Source: Deinococcus sp. Arct2-2 (GTDB lineage: Bacteria > Deinococcota > Deinococci > Deinococcales > Deinococcaceae). Taken from it: DNA of 30,500 bases. Shown here one piece after another: positions 1 to 7,386 of this stretch. The notes under the pieces were generated by a model. The model made no database searches and was not told the DNA's origin. It was given only the letters and a program-made list of their open reading frames with translations. The stretch covers positions 1 through 30,500 of the forward strand of contig NZ_SSNW01000071.1 in the NCBI RefSeq assembly GCF_004801315.1, read 5' to 3'. Position 1 is the first letter of the stretch; each line of letters opens with the position of its first letter. A program made the translations under genes and the position numbers.

Positions 1-69
1 CCCACCTCTTGGGCCTTCGTTGGTGTCGCCATAAATCCCTGCGTGGAAACTCTTGGTTGGAGCACAGGC

Positions 70-112
70 GGAACGTGGATCGTGGTTTGCCTTTCCCCAC
101 GATCCACGTTCC
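70..112. terminator. Perfect 16-bp inverted repeat downstream of glmM
   Basis: The arm ggaacgtggatcgtgg (70-85) is exactly complementary to 97-112, with an 11-nt loop. It lies 13 bp past the glmM stop. On the plus strand a short T run (TGTTTT) follows. On the minus strand, where glmM is transcribed, there is no U tract, so termination there would be by structure only. The arm shares GGATCGTGG, and the loop shares GGGAAAGGC, with a copy near 30270-30300, so it may be a dispersed repeat rather than a dedicated terminator. The rest of 1-69 shows nothing recognisable. Confidence 0.55.
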
Positions 113-124
113 TGTTTTAAGTGT

Positions 125-1468
125 TTACGCGCCTGCGCCCGCGTTGCCCCGCGCTTCTACCACCGCCGCCAAGATCCGTGCTACCTCATGAATTTCGGTT
201 TCATCCGGGCCTTCTACCATCACGCGGATCAGGTTTTCGGTGCCGCTGGGGCGCAGGTTCACGCGGCCACGCCCGTTCAGGCGGGTTTCTGCTACGGCAA
301 CGGCGGCTAATACATGTGCGTCGGCGGCCAGCGCCTTCTTGTCTTTCACGCGCACATTCACCAGCGTTTGAGGAAACATCACCAATTCGTCGTGCAGCGC
401 GTCTAGGGTGGTGCTCAGCTTCCGCATACTCGCCAACGTCAGCAGCGCAGTCAACACGCCGTCTCCAGTGGGCGACACGTCCAAAAACAGCACATGCCCA
501 CTCTGTTCGCCGCCCAACGTCAGGTGTTGCCCGTGCAAACGCTCATGCACATAGCGGTCACCCACAGCGGTGCGCTCCAGCGGAATACCCGCCTCGCTCA
601 GTTTCACCTCTAGCGCCATGTTGGTCATGATGGTCGCCACGACAGCCTTTTCGCCGCGTGCGCGGGCATTCAGCAGCAGCATATGGTCGCCGTGCACCAC
701 GTTGCCGCGAGAATCGATCAGCAGGGCGCGGTCAGCATCTCCGTCGAAAGCCACGCCTAAGTCGTAATTCCCTTCGCGCACAATCTGTTGAAGGTGGGCC
801 ATGTGCGTGCTGCCACACTCGCGGTTGATGTTGCGGCCATCGGGCGTGGTGTACACGGCGAATACATCGGCCCCAGCGGCCTGAAACACCTTCGGGCCAA
901 CCCGGAAGGCCGCTCCGTTGGCGCAGTCCATCGCCACCCGCAGGCCCGTCAGGTCTGGCGCGTGAGACTTCAGATAATTGACATACAGGCGCTCTGCTTC
1001 GGTGTAGTTGGTGACGCTGCCCAGCGCAATGCCCGTCACTGGCGCGAACGAGGCCACATCGTCTATCGCGGCTTCAATTTCGTGTTCGGTGGTATCGCTC
1101 AGCTTTTGGCCGTCGCGCCCGAAAAACTTGATGCCGTTGTCTTCGTAGGGGTTGTGGCTGGCACTGATGACCACGCCTGCATCGGCCTTCAGGTGGCGCG
1201 TGAGGTAGCTGACGCCCGGTGTGGGCAGCACCCCCACATGAATCACGGTCACGCCCCGACTAGTCAGGCCCGCTGCGAGCGCGGCTTCCAACATATCCCC
1301 GCTCTGGCGCGTGTCTTTGCCAATCACGACGCTGGCCTTGCCGCCCGATGCCCGTTGCAGCACTTCTCCGGCGGCGGCTCCCAGCGCCATTACCCAAGCC
1401 GCCGTCAGCGGAAACTCGCCTGCCACAGCACGCACGCCATCTGTTCCAAAATACTTGCGGTCACTCAT
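125..1468 (-). CDS. glmM: Phosphoglucosamine mutase GlmM
   Basis: The product interconverts glucosamine-6-phosphate and glucosamine-1-phosphate in the cytoplasm, the step before UDP-GlcNAc synthesis for peptidoglycan. The 447 residues match the usual family length. The phosphoserine loop SASHNP is at about 102-107 (Ser104), the metal loop DGDADR follows in mid-protein, the sugar loop GGEQSGH comes later, and RPSGTE lies near the C terminus, so all four active-site loops of the alpha-D-phosphohexomutase fold are intact. The N terminus (RKYFGTDGVRG-like) is typical of GlmM rather than of phosphoglucomutase or phosphomannomutase. The ATG start has no Shine-Dalgarno. A TATGAT hexamer at 1478-1483 lies 9 nt upstream, so the 5' leader would be very short. 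It is the last gene of the minus-strand run that begins at 4432, 77 bp after the membrane-protein gene, and probably has its own promoter. Confidence 0.97.
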   Translation of the reverse strand: MSDRKYFGTDGVRAVAGEFPLTAAWVMALGAAAGEVLQRASGGKASVVIGKDTRQSGDMLEAALAAGLTSRGVTVIHVGVLPTPGVSYLTRHLKADAGVVISASHNPYEDNGIKFFGRDGQKLSDTTEHEIEAAIDDVASFAPVTGIALGSVTNYTEAERLYVNYLKSHAPDLTGLRVAMDCANGAAFRVGPKVFQAAGADVFAVYTTPDGRNINRECGSTHMAHLQQIVREGNYDLGVAFDGDADRALLIDSRGNVVHGDHMLLLNARARGEKAVVATIMTNMALEVKLSEAGIPLERTAVGDRYVHERLHGQHLTLGGEQSGHVLFLDVSPTGDGVLTALLTLASMRKLSTTLDALHDELVMFPQTLVNVRVKDKKALAADAHVLAAVAVAETRLNGRGRVNLRPSGTENLIRVMVEGPDETEIHEVARILAAVVEARGNAGAGA

Positions 1469-1477
1469 AGTCGGGCC

Positions 1478-1483
1478 ATCATA
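1478..1483 (-). promoter_or_regulatory. -10 box of glmM (TATGAT)
   Basis: TATGAT on the minus strand ends 9 nt before the glmM ATG. No convincing -35 is visible at 16-18 bp. A transcript starting about 7 nt downstream would have a leader of 2-3 nt. Confidence 0.55.
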
Positions 1484-1545
1484 CGCCCATGAGTGTCATG
1501 AGTGCGGTGTGTATAGGGCGCAGAGGGCAAGAATAAAGCCGTGGG

Positions 1546-1899
1546 TCAGAAAGCGGCTTTGAGGCTCCATGCCACCAGAAAGCAGACGCAGCCTGCGATG
1601 AGAGCCATCAGCATCGGCGCAAAAGGGAGGGCGTCAAGCTTGGTTCCCTCTCCCAATCGGCTGCGGAGTTCGACTTCTGCCGACGAAGTGCCGATGGAAC
1701 CGTAGATCATCGCTCCGGCCAGAATCCATAGCAAAATGCCTGCCCAGTTCAGGCCGTCCAGCGCCCCCGCCAGCGTCTGCCCCCGCAGATAGCCTAGGCC
1801 CGCGCTCAGCGCCGCCGCGCCCACGCCGTACAGACTCCCGCGCACCAAAAGTTCAGCTACAGCTTGCCCACGAGATTGAGACTTGATAGCTCCTGACAT
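1546..1899 (-). CDS. Small three-TM membrane protein, unknown function
   Basis: I do not recognise the family. The 117-residue protein begins with a short polar, basic stretch (MSGAIKSQSRG). Three hydrophobic segments follow, at about 20-42, 52-70 and 92-114, the first two separated by a short loop. The loop between segments 2 and 3 is charged (EVELRSRLGEGTK). A GTG at 1908 would add three residues, but I chose the ATG at 1899 because the TAGAGT -10 at 1907-1912 lies exactly 7 nt upstream of it and overlaps the GTG, so the GTG would not be in the transcript. The gene follows the YcaQ-like gene (stop at 1910-1912) and precedes glmM, with no functional link evident from sequence. Confidence 0.75.
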   Translation of the reverse strand: MSGAIKSQSRGQAVAELLVRGSLYGVGAAALSAGLGYLRGQTLAGALDGLNWAGILLWILAGAMIYGSIGTSSAEVELRSRLGEGTKLDALPFAPMLMALIAGCVCFLVAWSLKAAF

Positions 1900-1906
1900 G
1901 GCGGCC

Positions 1907-1912
1907 ACTCTA
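1907..1912 (-). promoter_or_regulatory. -10 box (TAGAGT) overlapping upstream stop codon
   Basis: The first three bases are the TAG stop of the 1910-3028 gene. The hexamer ends 7 nt before ATG 1899, the classic leaderless spacing, and it decides that start. Confidence 0.6.
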
Positions 1913-3028
1913 CGCCTGTTCTACTGGCTTGAGGCCCAAGAATGTCCAGTACCGAGCGAGTTCTGCCTCTAACCCTTTGCGGAGCGCCGCCGTTTCCCGC
2001 ATCCCCGGCAGCCACGCAATATCAGAGCGGAGTTGGCCTGCCTCTACCCGCAAATTGGCCCACCCTACGGCGCGTTCGGCCCAAAAGATCGGCAGCGCGT
2101 AGTACCCGAATTGGCGTTTGGCGGGCGGCGTGTAGGCTTCTAGGCGATACGCCCAGCCGTGCAGATGCTCCAAGCGGCGGCGATCCCACACCAGCGGGTC
2201 AAACGGCCCCACGATTCGCAGGCCGGACGGGGCAGAGGGCTGCTCAAGCTCCCACTCGGCGGGCCACACGTAGCGCAGGCCGTCTACTTTTGCGCCCATC
2301 AGGTCCTCTTTTACCGCGAGCTTGAAGGCCGCCCGCAAAGTCGTTTTCAGGTGTGGCAGCCCAAACCCGCTGAGACCGACGAGGTAGCCCAAGCTGGCTT
2401 CGGGGAGTGGGCCGTAGAGGTGAGCCAGCAAGGAAACCACGTGCTGTACGCGCTCGGTATCGGGCATGGGATCGGCACGCAGGGCGGCCAAGTGCGGTGC
2501 GGGGCCGTACACGCGCACGCCCGACACGCGCCGTAATACCCGCGCCTCTCCCCGGTAATGCAGGGCGTCCAGCGCCCGCGTAGTCCCGCTCGATTGTCCG
2601 CCCCATGCGTTTTCCACTCGGCCCACACCCAGCGCTGCCGTCGCCTCTTTGGGGTGCAGTTCGCCCCGCTCCTTCAGCAGCGCCCGCACGCTGTCCAGCA
2701 AGGCCGGATGCTCGCGCTCTATGCGGGTGGGGGCCACCTCACGCGGATGCAGCCACGCCTGCACTTGCCGGGGCACGAAGCCGTAATTGGGCAACATGTC
2801 TTCTTCGGCGTCCAGCACGGCGTACTGCTGTTCTAGGTCGCCTGCCCGGTAGCCCGCTACCCGCGCCATCAGCGTCAGGTCTTGGGCACGCGCCGGAACC
2901 CTAATCGGGTCGGCCTGCACAAATTTCATGCTGTCCAGCGCGGCCTGAATGGAAGGCTGCGGCCTCAGCGTGTGGAGGGCCAGCGCCCGCAAGTCGGCCG
3001 GGGTGAGGGTGGTGGGATGGTCGGGCAT
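1910..3028 (-). CDS. YcaQ/AlkZ-like DNA glycosylase (winged-helix, HTH_42)
   Basis: The 372-residue protein belongs to the winged-helix family that includes E. coli YcaQ (AlkX) and Streptomyces AlkZ, which excise bulky alkyl or crosslinked purines from DNA. Known members carry a catalytic Q-x-Q or Q-x-D motif. Here Gln38-Ala-Asp40 sits in MKFVQADPIRVP at the expected place, the Q-x-D (YcaQ-type) version. The C-terminal half holds the family block YRLEAYTPPAKRQFGYYALP followed by a WAER...GWANLRVE stretch. The ATG at 3028 has TATCCT (3034-3039) 5 nt upstream and no Shine-Dalgarno, suggesting a leaderless message. It lies 29 bp after the tautomerase gene and close to a second alkyl-base glycosylase at 3398-4012. 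The exact substrate cannot be told from sequence. Confidence 0.82.
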   Translation of the reverse strand: MPDHPTTLTPADLRALALHTLRPQPSIQAALDSMKFVQADPIRVPARAQDLTLMARVAGYRAGDLEQQYAVLDAEEDMLPNYGFVPRQVQAWLHPREVAPTRIEREHPALLDSVRALLKERGELHPKEATAALGVGRVENAWGGQSSGTTRALDALHYRGEARVLRRVSGVRVYGPAPHLAALRADPMPDTERVQHVVSLLAHLYGPLPEASLGYLVGLSGFGLPHLKTTLRAAFKLAVKEDLMGAKVDGLRYVWPAEWELEQPSAPSGLRIVGPFDPLVWDRRRLEHLHGWAYRLEAYTPPAKRQFGYYALPIFWAERAVGWANLRVEAGQLRSDIAWLPGMRETAALRKGLEAELARYWTFLGLKPVEQA

Positions 3029-3057
3029 GGGGAAGGATAGGCCGTATCAGAGCCAAA

Positions 3058-3321
3058 CTACGAACTATTTTCGGGCAGCTCCGTGCTGACCGTGCTTCCG
3101 GGGCTTGCAGGGAGCATTCCACTTACCCGCTCGCGGCGCACGCTCACCAGTTCTCCGCCAATGCCCCAGTTCTCAAGGGGCACTTCCTCTATCACAACCA
3201 CCGTGGTACTGGGGTTTTTTCCTAGGACATCCACCAGCATTTGGGTGCTGCGGGCCACCAGTTCGGCCTTTTGCTCCGTGGTCACGCCTTCGTCGGTGAT
3301 GCGGATATGAACGTAGGGCAT
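3058..3321 (-). CDS. 4-oxalocrotonate tautomerase-like protein
   Basis: This small protein of 87 residues has the 4-OT fold signature. Met-Pro at the N terminus would expose the catalytic Pro1 after Met removal. TTEQKAELV follows, and then WGIGGE. The first ~62 residues match the family core; the extra tail is Ser/Pro rich. Compared from memory with Pseudomonas 4-OT, the positions of the two substrate-binding arginines (Arg11, Arg39) appear to be valines and Phe50 is Trp, so the classical 4-oxalocrotonate activity is doubtful; a promiscuous tautomerase or dehalogenase-like role is as likely. A good Shine-Dalgarno (AAAGGAGAG) just upstream picks the ATG at 3321, making it one of the few genes here with an RBS. 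It sits between two DNA glycosylase genes. Confidence 0.85.
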   Translation of the reverse strand: MPYVHIRITDEGVTTEQKAELVARSTQMLVDVLGKNPSTTVVVIEEVPLENWGIGGELVSVRRERVSGMLPASPGSTVSTELPENSS

Positions 3322-3397
3322 CGCTCTCCTTTGGGTCTCTGTGTCCGACTGTAGCGCCTGCGTGGGAAAAGCAGTGCTCCACCCTCCGGGCCGTCGC

Positions 3398-4012
3398 CTA
3401 ACCCACCACCAATTCCATGCTCGGCACGGCGGGCGACACCCACGCATTGCCCCGCAACAAAAAGCGCCACGGCAAATTGCGGCCTTCGCGGATGCCTACG
3501 CGGGCCGTTATTTCTACTTGCTCATCGGGCACGGGCGTTTCGGGCAGGCACAGATGCAGCCCGTCACTGTTTGCCCACGTTCCCGTAATCTGCGCCGGAT
3601 TCAGCCCCAGTGCGTACACCAGTTTGGCGGGGCCGTTGGTCAGGTCGCGTTCCCGTGTGACTGGGCGTTGCGTCAGCATCTGGCCTATGCCCTCCAGCGG
3701 TTCTATGGCCCGGATCAGCACGCTGGCCGATACGCCTTCTTCCCGGCACGCCACCTGAAGGAGCGGGTGGCCGTGCGCCGTCCAGAACAGCCATTGCCCC
3801 GCCGGAATCGCCATTTCTGCGCTGCGGGCGGCGTGAAATCGGCCCGCCGTACAAGCCGGATCGCGGGGGCAATCGTAGGCCTCCACCTCCACTACCCGTC
3901 CGCTCAGGCGTTCGCCCCCCGGCAACACCCGCACCAGCGTGCCGCCCAACACTTGCCGCGCAATCTGCACCGGATCGTGCCGGAAGTAGGAAGGGGAGAG
4001 GGGAGCAGGCAC
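3398..4012 (-). CDS. mpg: 3-methyladenine DNA glycosylase (Mpg/AAG family)
   Basis: The 204-residue protein matches the single-domain AAG (MPG) family, which flips out and excises N-alkylated purines and hypoxanthine to start base excision repair. Visible features are the N-terminal LGGTLVRVL strand, the VEVEAYDCPRDPAC block (family: VEVEAY-x-G-P-x-D-x-A) that carries the catalytic Glu, the WLFWTAHGHPLLQVAC strand pair, RAIEPLEG, the TNGPAKL block, and the C-terminal PWRFLLRGNAWVS. The start is GTG at 4012. TAACCT (4019-4024) lies 6 nt upstream and shares its TAA with the stop of the preceding membrane-protein gene, so the message is probably leaderless. No Shine-Dalgarno is present. The residues after the EVEAY block (CTAGRFHAARSAEM) diverge from the common H-x-x-x-G-x-T-x-R-N pattern. 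Confidence 0.88.
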   Translation of the reverse strand: MPAPLSPSYFRHDPVQIARQVLGGTLVRVLPGGERLSGRVVEVEAYDCPRDPACTAGRFHAARSAEMAIPAGQWLFWTAHGHPLLQVACREEGVSASVLIRAIEPLEGIGQMLTQRPVTRERDLTNGPAKLVYALGLNPAQITGTWANSDGLHLCLPETPVPDEQVEITARVGIREGRNLPWRFLLRGNAWVSPAVPSMELVVG

Positions 4013-4018
4013 AGGATG

Positions 4019-4024
4019 AGGTTA
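4019..4024 (-). promoter_or_regulatory. -10 box (TAACCT) overlapping upstream stop codon
   Basis: The TAA stop of the 4022-4432 gene forms the first half of this hexamer, which ends 6 nt before the GTG start of mpg. It supports an independent, leaderless mpg transcript despite the 9-bp intergenic gap. Confidence 0.55.
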
Positions 4025-4432
4025 GCGCCTGCGGTACAGGAGGGCAGCCATCGGCAAAAGGACAATCAAGGCCGTCACTACAACCCAATCCACCACGCCT
4101 AAGGGCTGTTGTGTTCGCCAATCCAGAAGGCAGCGCACCACAAAGCCCACAATCAGAATGCTGGCCGCTGCACTCACTGTGGCTTGAGAAGATTGACCGT
4201 TCCGGCGGGCGCGGTTCCAAAGCCACCATCCTACAAACACGGGCACGGTAGAGCAGGCGATCAAGAACAAGTTGAAGGCGTTCAGCCCGTATTCAGAACT
4301 CCATGTCAGCACGTTGATAGCGGCCAGTACAGAGAACGCAATCAGTAGGAATGGCCCACCTCCCAACTGCGTTTTCCTTGCCGCCTGAATGCCGGGGTGG
4401 CCTCGCAATCCGAATCGGTCTGGTGACTTCAC
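4022..4432 (-). CDS. Four-TM membrane protein, unknown function
   Basis: I do not recognise the family. The 136 residues start with a basic, polar tail (about 24 residues) and then show four hydrophobic segments at about 26-44, 51-73, 87-106 and 114-132, ending in YRRR. A short basic, Arg/Gln-rich loop (NRARRNGQSSQ) lies between segments 2 and 3, so by the positive-inside rule that loop and both termini would be cytoplasmic. The start is GTG at 4432. TATCCT (4438-4443) lies 5 nt upstream with no Shine-Dalgarno, the same arrangement as the gene starting at 3028. It is the first gene of the minus-strand run leading to glmM and ends 9 bp before mpg. Confidence 0.7.
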   Translation of the reverse strand: MKSPDRFGLRGHPGIQAARKTQLGGGPFLLIAFSVLAAINVLTWSSEYGLNAFNLFLIACSTVPVFVGWWLWNRARRNGQSSQATVSAAASILIVGFVVRCLLDWRTQQPLGVVDWVVVTALIVLLPMAALLYRRR

Positions 4433-4629
4433 ATCTTAGGATACATGGTCATTTATAGAAGATTGCCGTCTATTTTCCCCCTGCCGACCCCTATGAACCT
4501 CAGCTTTTCCTGAACGCCTGCCGCCTTCTGGTGGTGTCAGTAGGAGCGTGTGAAGCGTAGTCTGTCTGTCAGCACTCAACGATGACGGTTTTTTCACACC
4601 CTCACTCTACTCAGGGCCACTGCGCTCAC

Positions 4630-4635
4630 GGAGGA
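4630..4635 (+). promoter_or_regulatory. Shine-Dalgarno of the DUF937 gene
   Basis: GGAGGA, 7 nt before ATG 4643. It is one of the minority of genes here with a canonical RBS, consistent with a leadered, well-translated message. Confidence 0.8.
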
Positions 4636-4642
4636 TTACACC

Positions 4643-5401
4643 ATGATGGACATCTTTAACATGCTGGGCGGAATGGGACAGGCGCAGCAAACGGTAGGCA
4701 ACCAACTGGGCACCAACCCCAACCAGACCAGCGCAGCTATGGAAGCCGCCGTGCCGCTGCTGCTGGGCGCACTGACCCGCAACGCCACGCAACCCGGCGG
4801 CCTCAACGCCCTCACCGGCGCACTCGATAAGCACGACGGCAGCGCCCTCGACGCCTTCGGACAGGGCCAGATGCCCAACACCCAAGACGGCCAAAAGATT
4901 CTGGGGCATGTTTTTGGTGGGCAGCAGCAGGCCGCCGCCAACGCTGTGGGCCAGCGTGCAGGCATCGATCCCCAAATGGCGATGCAAGTGCTGTCTATGC
5001 TGGCTCCGTTGGTCATGGGCTACCTCAGCCGTCAGCGTCAGGGCCAAGCACAAGGGGGCGGCCAAATGCAGGGCGGCGGTGATATCGGCAGCATCTTGGG
5101 CGGCCTGTTGGGTGGCGGCGCAGGCGGCGGGTTGGGCGGCATGCTCGGCGGACTCTTGGGCGGCGGGCAGCAACAGCAGCCCCAGATGCAGCAGCCTCAA
5201 CAGGGCAACATGGGCGGCCTCGGCGGAATGCTGGGCAACGTGTTGGGCGGCGGGCAACAGCAGCAGAGCCAACATCAGCAGCCTCAGCAGCAAGCCCCCG
5301 GCGGTGACTTGTTCGGTACCCTCAATAAAGTGCTAGACCGCGACGGCAACGGCAGCGGCCTAGACGACCTGATCGGCATGTTCGGCGGCGGACGGCGCTA
5401 A
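4643..5401 (+). CDS. DUF937 (YidB-like) Gly/Gln-rich protein
   Basis: The 252-residue protein has an N-terminal DUF937 core (about 1-130): NQLG...AMEAAVPLLLGALTRNA, then ALTGALDKHDG, GQKILGHVFGG and a helical LAPLVMGYLSRQ. The second half is low complexity, with repeated GGLGGMLGGLLGGGQQQQ-like units, and ends with an acidic loop DRDGNGSGLDDLIGMFGGG that resembles a Ca-binding EF-loop and is common at DUF937 C termini. No signal peptide or clear TM is visible. GGAGGA at 4630-4635, 7 nt before the ATG, sets the start; a second ATG follows immediately. The gene stands alone and ends in a strong terminator. The family function is not established. The upstream gap 4433-4642 holds no other gene I can support. 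Confidence 0.85.
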   Translation: MMDIFNMLGGMGQAQQTVGNQLGTNPNQTSAAMEAAVPLLLGALTRNATQPGGLNALTGALDKHDGSALDAFGQGQMPNTQDGQKILGHVFGGQQQAAANAVGQRAGIDPQMAMQVLSMLAPLVMGYLSRQRQGQAQGGGQMQGGGDIGSILGGLLGGGAGGGLGGMLGGLLGGGQQQQPQMQQPQQGNMGGLGGMLGNVLGGGQQQQSQHQQPQQQAPGGDLFGTLNKVLDRDGNGSGLDDLIGMFGGGRR

Positions 5402-5470
5402 GGCGCAGAAGCAAGGAGCTAGAGGGCTTCAGCGAAGGCGTTGATGTTCGCTAATCCCTCGCCAAACAGA

Positions 5471-5510
5471 AGAGGCGGCCCCGATGATGTGGGCCGCCTC
5501 TGTTTTTTCT
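5471..5510 (+). terminator. Rho-independent terminator after DUF937 gene
   Basis: A 10-bp perfect stem AGAGGCGGCC (5471-5480) / GGCCGCCTCT (5492-5501) with an 11-nt loop is followed by GTTTTTTCT. It lies about 70 bp past the DUF937 stop and is the best terminator in the window. Confidence 0.9.
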
Positions 5511-5544
5511 AACTCGTCTGCCTACAGCGGTGTGGAAGTTTTTA

Positions 5545-5597
5545 TCCCCTCTCTCCTTATAGGAGAGGGCGTTGCGAAAGCAACGGGTGAGGGGGCC
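5545..5597. repeat. Intergenic structured repeat, copy C
   Basis: An outer CCCCT/AGGGG pairing encloses two hairpins: CTCTCCT-TAT-AGGAGAG (about 5550-5566) and CGTTGC-GAAA-GCAACG (5570-5585). The second hairpin recurs at 21709-21723 and 26075-26090 with compensatory changes. It lies between the DUF937 terminator and the 3' end of the aquaporin gene and could form a three-way junction in RNA. Confidence 0.65.
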
Positions 5598-5638
5598 ACA
5601 GAGCGAACTCAGACTTGAAAACTGACGGAACGCCGTAC

Positions 5639-6313
5639 TCAGTTCTTCAGTTCAGGTGCAACCGTTTTGGGCCGCATTCCATCGGTAAATTCGGCAATGA
5701 ACGCACCCAAACCAGCGCCGATGATGGGGGCCAGCCAGTAGATCCAGTGGTTGGCCCAGTCGCCGGATACCAACGCGGGGCCAAACGAACGGGCGGGGTT
5801 CATGGCCGCGCCGCTGATGGGGCCGCCTGCCAAGATGTCCACCACGATGGTTAGGCCCACGATCAGGCCGCCCAAAATGCTGCGCTGATGAATAGCCACT
5901 TTCACGACCACCAGGACGAGGAAGGCGGTCAGAATAACTTCCATCAGGAACGCGCCGCCCGTGCCGATGCCTGCACCGGGGTTGGCGACGCCGTAGCCGA
6001 CAGCCTTCATTTTGGCCTCTCCTACAGTGGCGAGGGCCGCGAAAGCGCCGAGGGCCGCGCCGACCAGTTGGGCCGGAATAAAGGCGGCGGTGGTACGCCA
6101 ATCCTGATTTTTGGTGAGGCTCAGGCCGATGCTGACGGCAGGGTTAAACTGCCCACCGCTGACCGTACCCAGCGCCATAGCCATCACGGCAATGGCGAGG
6201 CCGTGTGCAAAAGCGACGCCCAAGAGGCCAGCATCGTTGGTAATGGCGAGAACGCCAGCGAAAATGAGTGCAAAAGTACCGATGGCTTCGGCAAGAAGTT
6301 TTTGAGGCAACAT
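5639..6313 (-). CDS. MIP-family channel (aquaporin type)
   Basis: The 224-residue integral membrane protein has six hydrophobic helices and both pore motifs: NPA at 57-59 (GGQFNPAV) and NPA at 172-174 followed by Arg175 (MNPARSFGPAL), the selectivity arginine. The residue after NPAR is Ser, not the Asp of glycerol facilitators (NPARD), so a water or small-neutral-solute channel is more likely than GlpF. The GGPISGAAMNPARSFGP context is closest to the plant TIP/NIP-like pattern. ATG 6313 has TATACT (6320-6325) 6 nt upstream and no Shine-Dalgarno, so it is probably leaderless. The gene follows cysK on the same strand after 78 bp but has its own promoter; no glycerol genes are near. Confidence 0.93.
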   Translation of the reverse strand: MLPQKLLAEAIGTFALIFAGVLAITNDAGLLGVAFAHGLAIAVMAMALGTVSGGQFNPAVSIGLSLTKNQDWRTTAAFIPAQLVGAALGAFAALATVGEAKMKAVGYGVANPGAGIGTGGAFLMEVILTAFLVLVVVKVAIHQRSILGGLIVGLTIVVDILAGGPISGAAMNPARSFGPALVSGDWANHWIYWLAPIIGAGLGAFIAEFTDGMRPKTVAPELKN

Positions 6314-6391
6314 GAAGGAAGTATAAGCTGCGAATTGTATCCTAATCTGACTTAAAACGTGAGATTCTTAACGTAATTGCGATTCGCCGGG

Positions 6392-7366
6392 TCAGTCGGC
6401 GGCGGGTGCTTCAGGCAGCTTCTCGCGTGAATACGGCTGGTAGCCCTTGGGTGTGCCGGTGCCCTGATCGTTGAACAAACTGGTGGTGAGATAACGTGCG
6501 CCCGTATCGCAGGCAATGGTTGCTACCCGTTTTCCCGGCCCCAATCTGCGGGCCAGTTCTAGTGCGGCCCACACCATTCCGCCGCTGCTCATGCCCACAA
6601 ACACGCCTTCTTCGCGGGCCAAGCGGCGGGCCAGCGGATAGGCGTCTTCTTCCCACACGGGGAACACTTCGTCAATCACGCTGCGGTCTAGGTTGGCGGG
6701 AACAAATCCCGGCCCCATGCCCTGAAACCCGTGTTCGCCACGTTCGCCGCCGCTCAGGACGTTACTGCGGGCGGGTTCTACGGCCACCACTTTTATGCCC
6801 GCATCCTGACTTTTCAGGAACCGCCCGACGCCGCTGATGGTGCCGCCTGTGCCAGAGCCGTACACGAAGGCGTCGATTTGGCCGCCCATCTGTGCCCACA
6901 GTTCCGGCCCGGTGGTGCGCTCGTGGGTTTGAGGATTGGCGGGATTGGTGAACTGACCCATCATGACCGCGCCTGTTTCCGCCGAAATTTTCTCGGCTTC
7001 TTCTATGGCCGCCAGCATCCGGCGTTCGGGGTCGGTCAGCACCAGTTCTGCGCCGTAGGCCAGCAGCGTCCGTTTGCGTTCCTCGCTCATTTGGGCGGGC
7101 ATACACAAAATCAGGCGGTAGCCTTTGGCGGCGGCTACCTGCGCCAACCCGATGCCCGTATTGCCGCTGGTGGGCTCCACAATCGTGCCGCCGGGTTTCA
7201 ACAGGCCGCGCCGCTCGGCGTCTTCGATCAGGCCCAGTGCGGTGCGGTCTTTGATGCTGCCGCCGGGGTTCTGGCCTTCCAGTTTTACGAATACATCTGC
7301 CATTTCTGGCGTCACGACCCGCCGAAGCTGAAGCAGGGGCGTGTTTCCGATCAGAGCCTCGATCAT
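6392..7366 (-). CDS. cysK: Cysteine synthase (O-acetylserine sulfhydrylase)
   Basis: This PLP enzyme makes cysteine from O-acetylserine and sulfide. The 324 residues include NPGGSIKDR with the Schiff-base Lys39, the substrate loop PTSGNTGI (about 65-72), the phosphate-cup GSGTGGTISGVG in mid-protein and SSGG late in the chain. The MSEERKRTLLAYGAELVLTD segment is of CysK type rather than CysM. The C-terminal extension after TTSLFNDQ is short and ends in a charged, Pro/Ala-rich tail. ATG 7366 has TAGACT (7373-7378) 6 nt upstream with no Shine-Dalgarno. Upstream lie five TTGA(C/T)T boxes in 14-bp tandem repeats on this strand, the nearest 14 bp before the -10, which may affect expression. No cysE or sulfate genes are present. 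Confidence 0.94.
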   Translation of the reverse strand: MIEALIGNTPLLQLRRVVTPEMADVFVKLEGQNPGGSIKDRTALGLIEDAERRGLLKPGGTIVEPTSGNTGIGLAQVAAAKGYRLILCMPAQMSEERKRTLLAYGAELVLTDPERRMLAAIEEAEKISAETGAVMMGQFTNPANPQTHERTTGPELWAQMGGQIDAFVYGSGTGGTISGVGRFLKSQDAGIKVVAVEPARSNVLSGGERGEHGFQGMGPGFVPANLDRSVIDEVFPVWEEDAYPLARRLAREEGVFVGMSSGGMVWAALELARRLGPGKRVATIACDTGARYLTTSLFNDQGTGTPKGYQPYSREKLPEAPAAD

Positions 7367-7372
7367 GGGTGC

Positions 7373-7378
7373 AGTCTA
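7373..7378 (-). promoter_or_regulatory. -10 box of cysK (TAGACT)
   Basis: It ends 6 nt before ATG 7366. A TTGATT lies 14 bp upstream within the tandem repeats, a shorter spacer than the usual 16-18. Confidence 0.55.
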
Positions 7379-7386
7379 GAGCGTCT

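Noticed and set aside
1910..4432. A single co-regulated repair operon from 4432 to glmM
   Set aside because: The genes are close, but nearly each has its own -10 at leaderless spacing and the tautomerase has its own RBS, so independent units are as likely. The function of the two membrane proteins is unknown.
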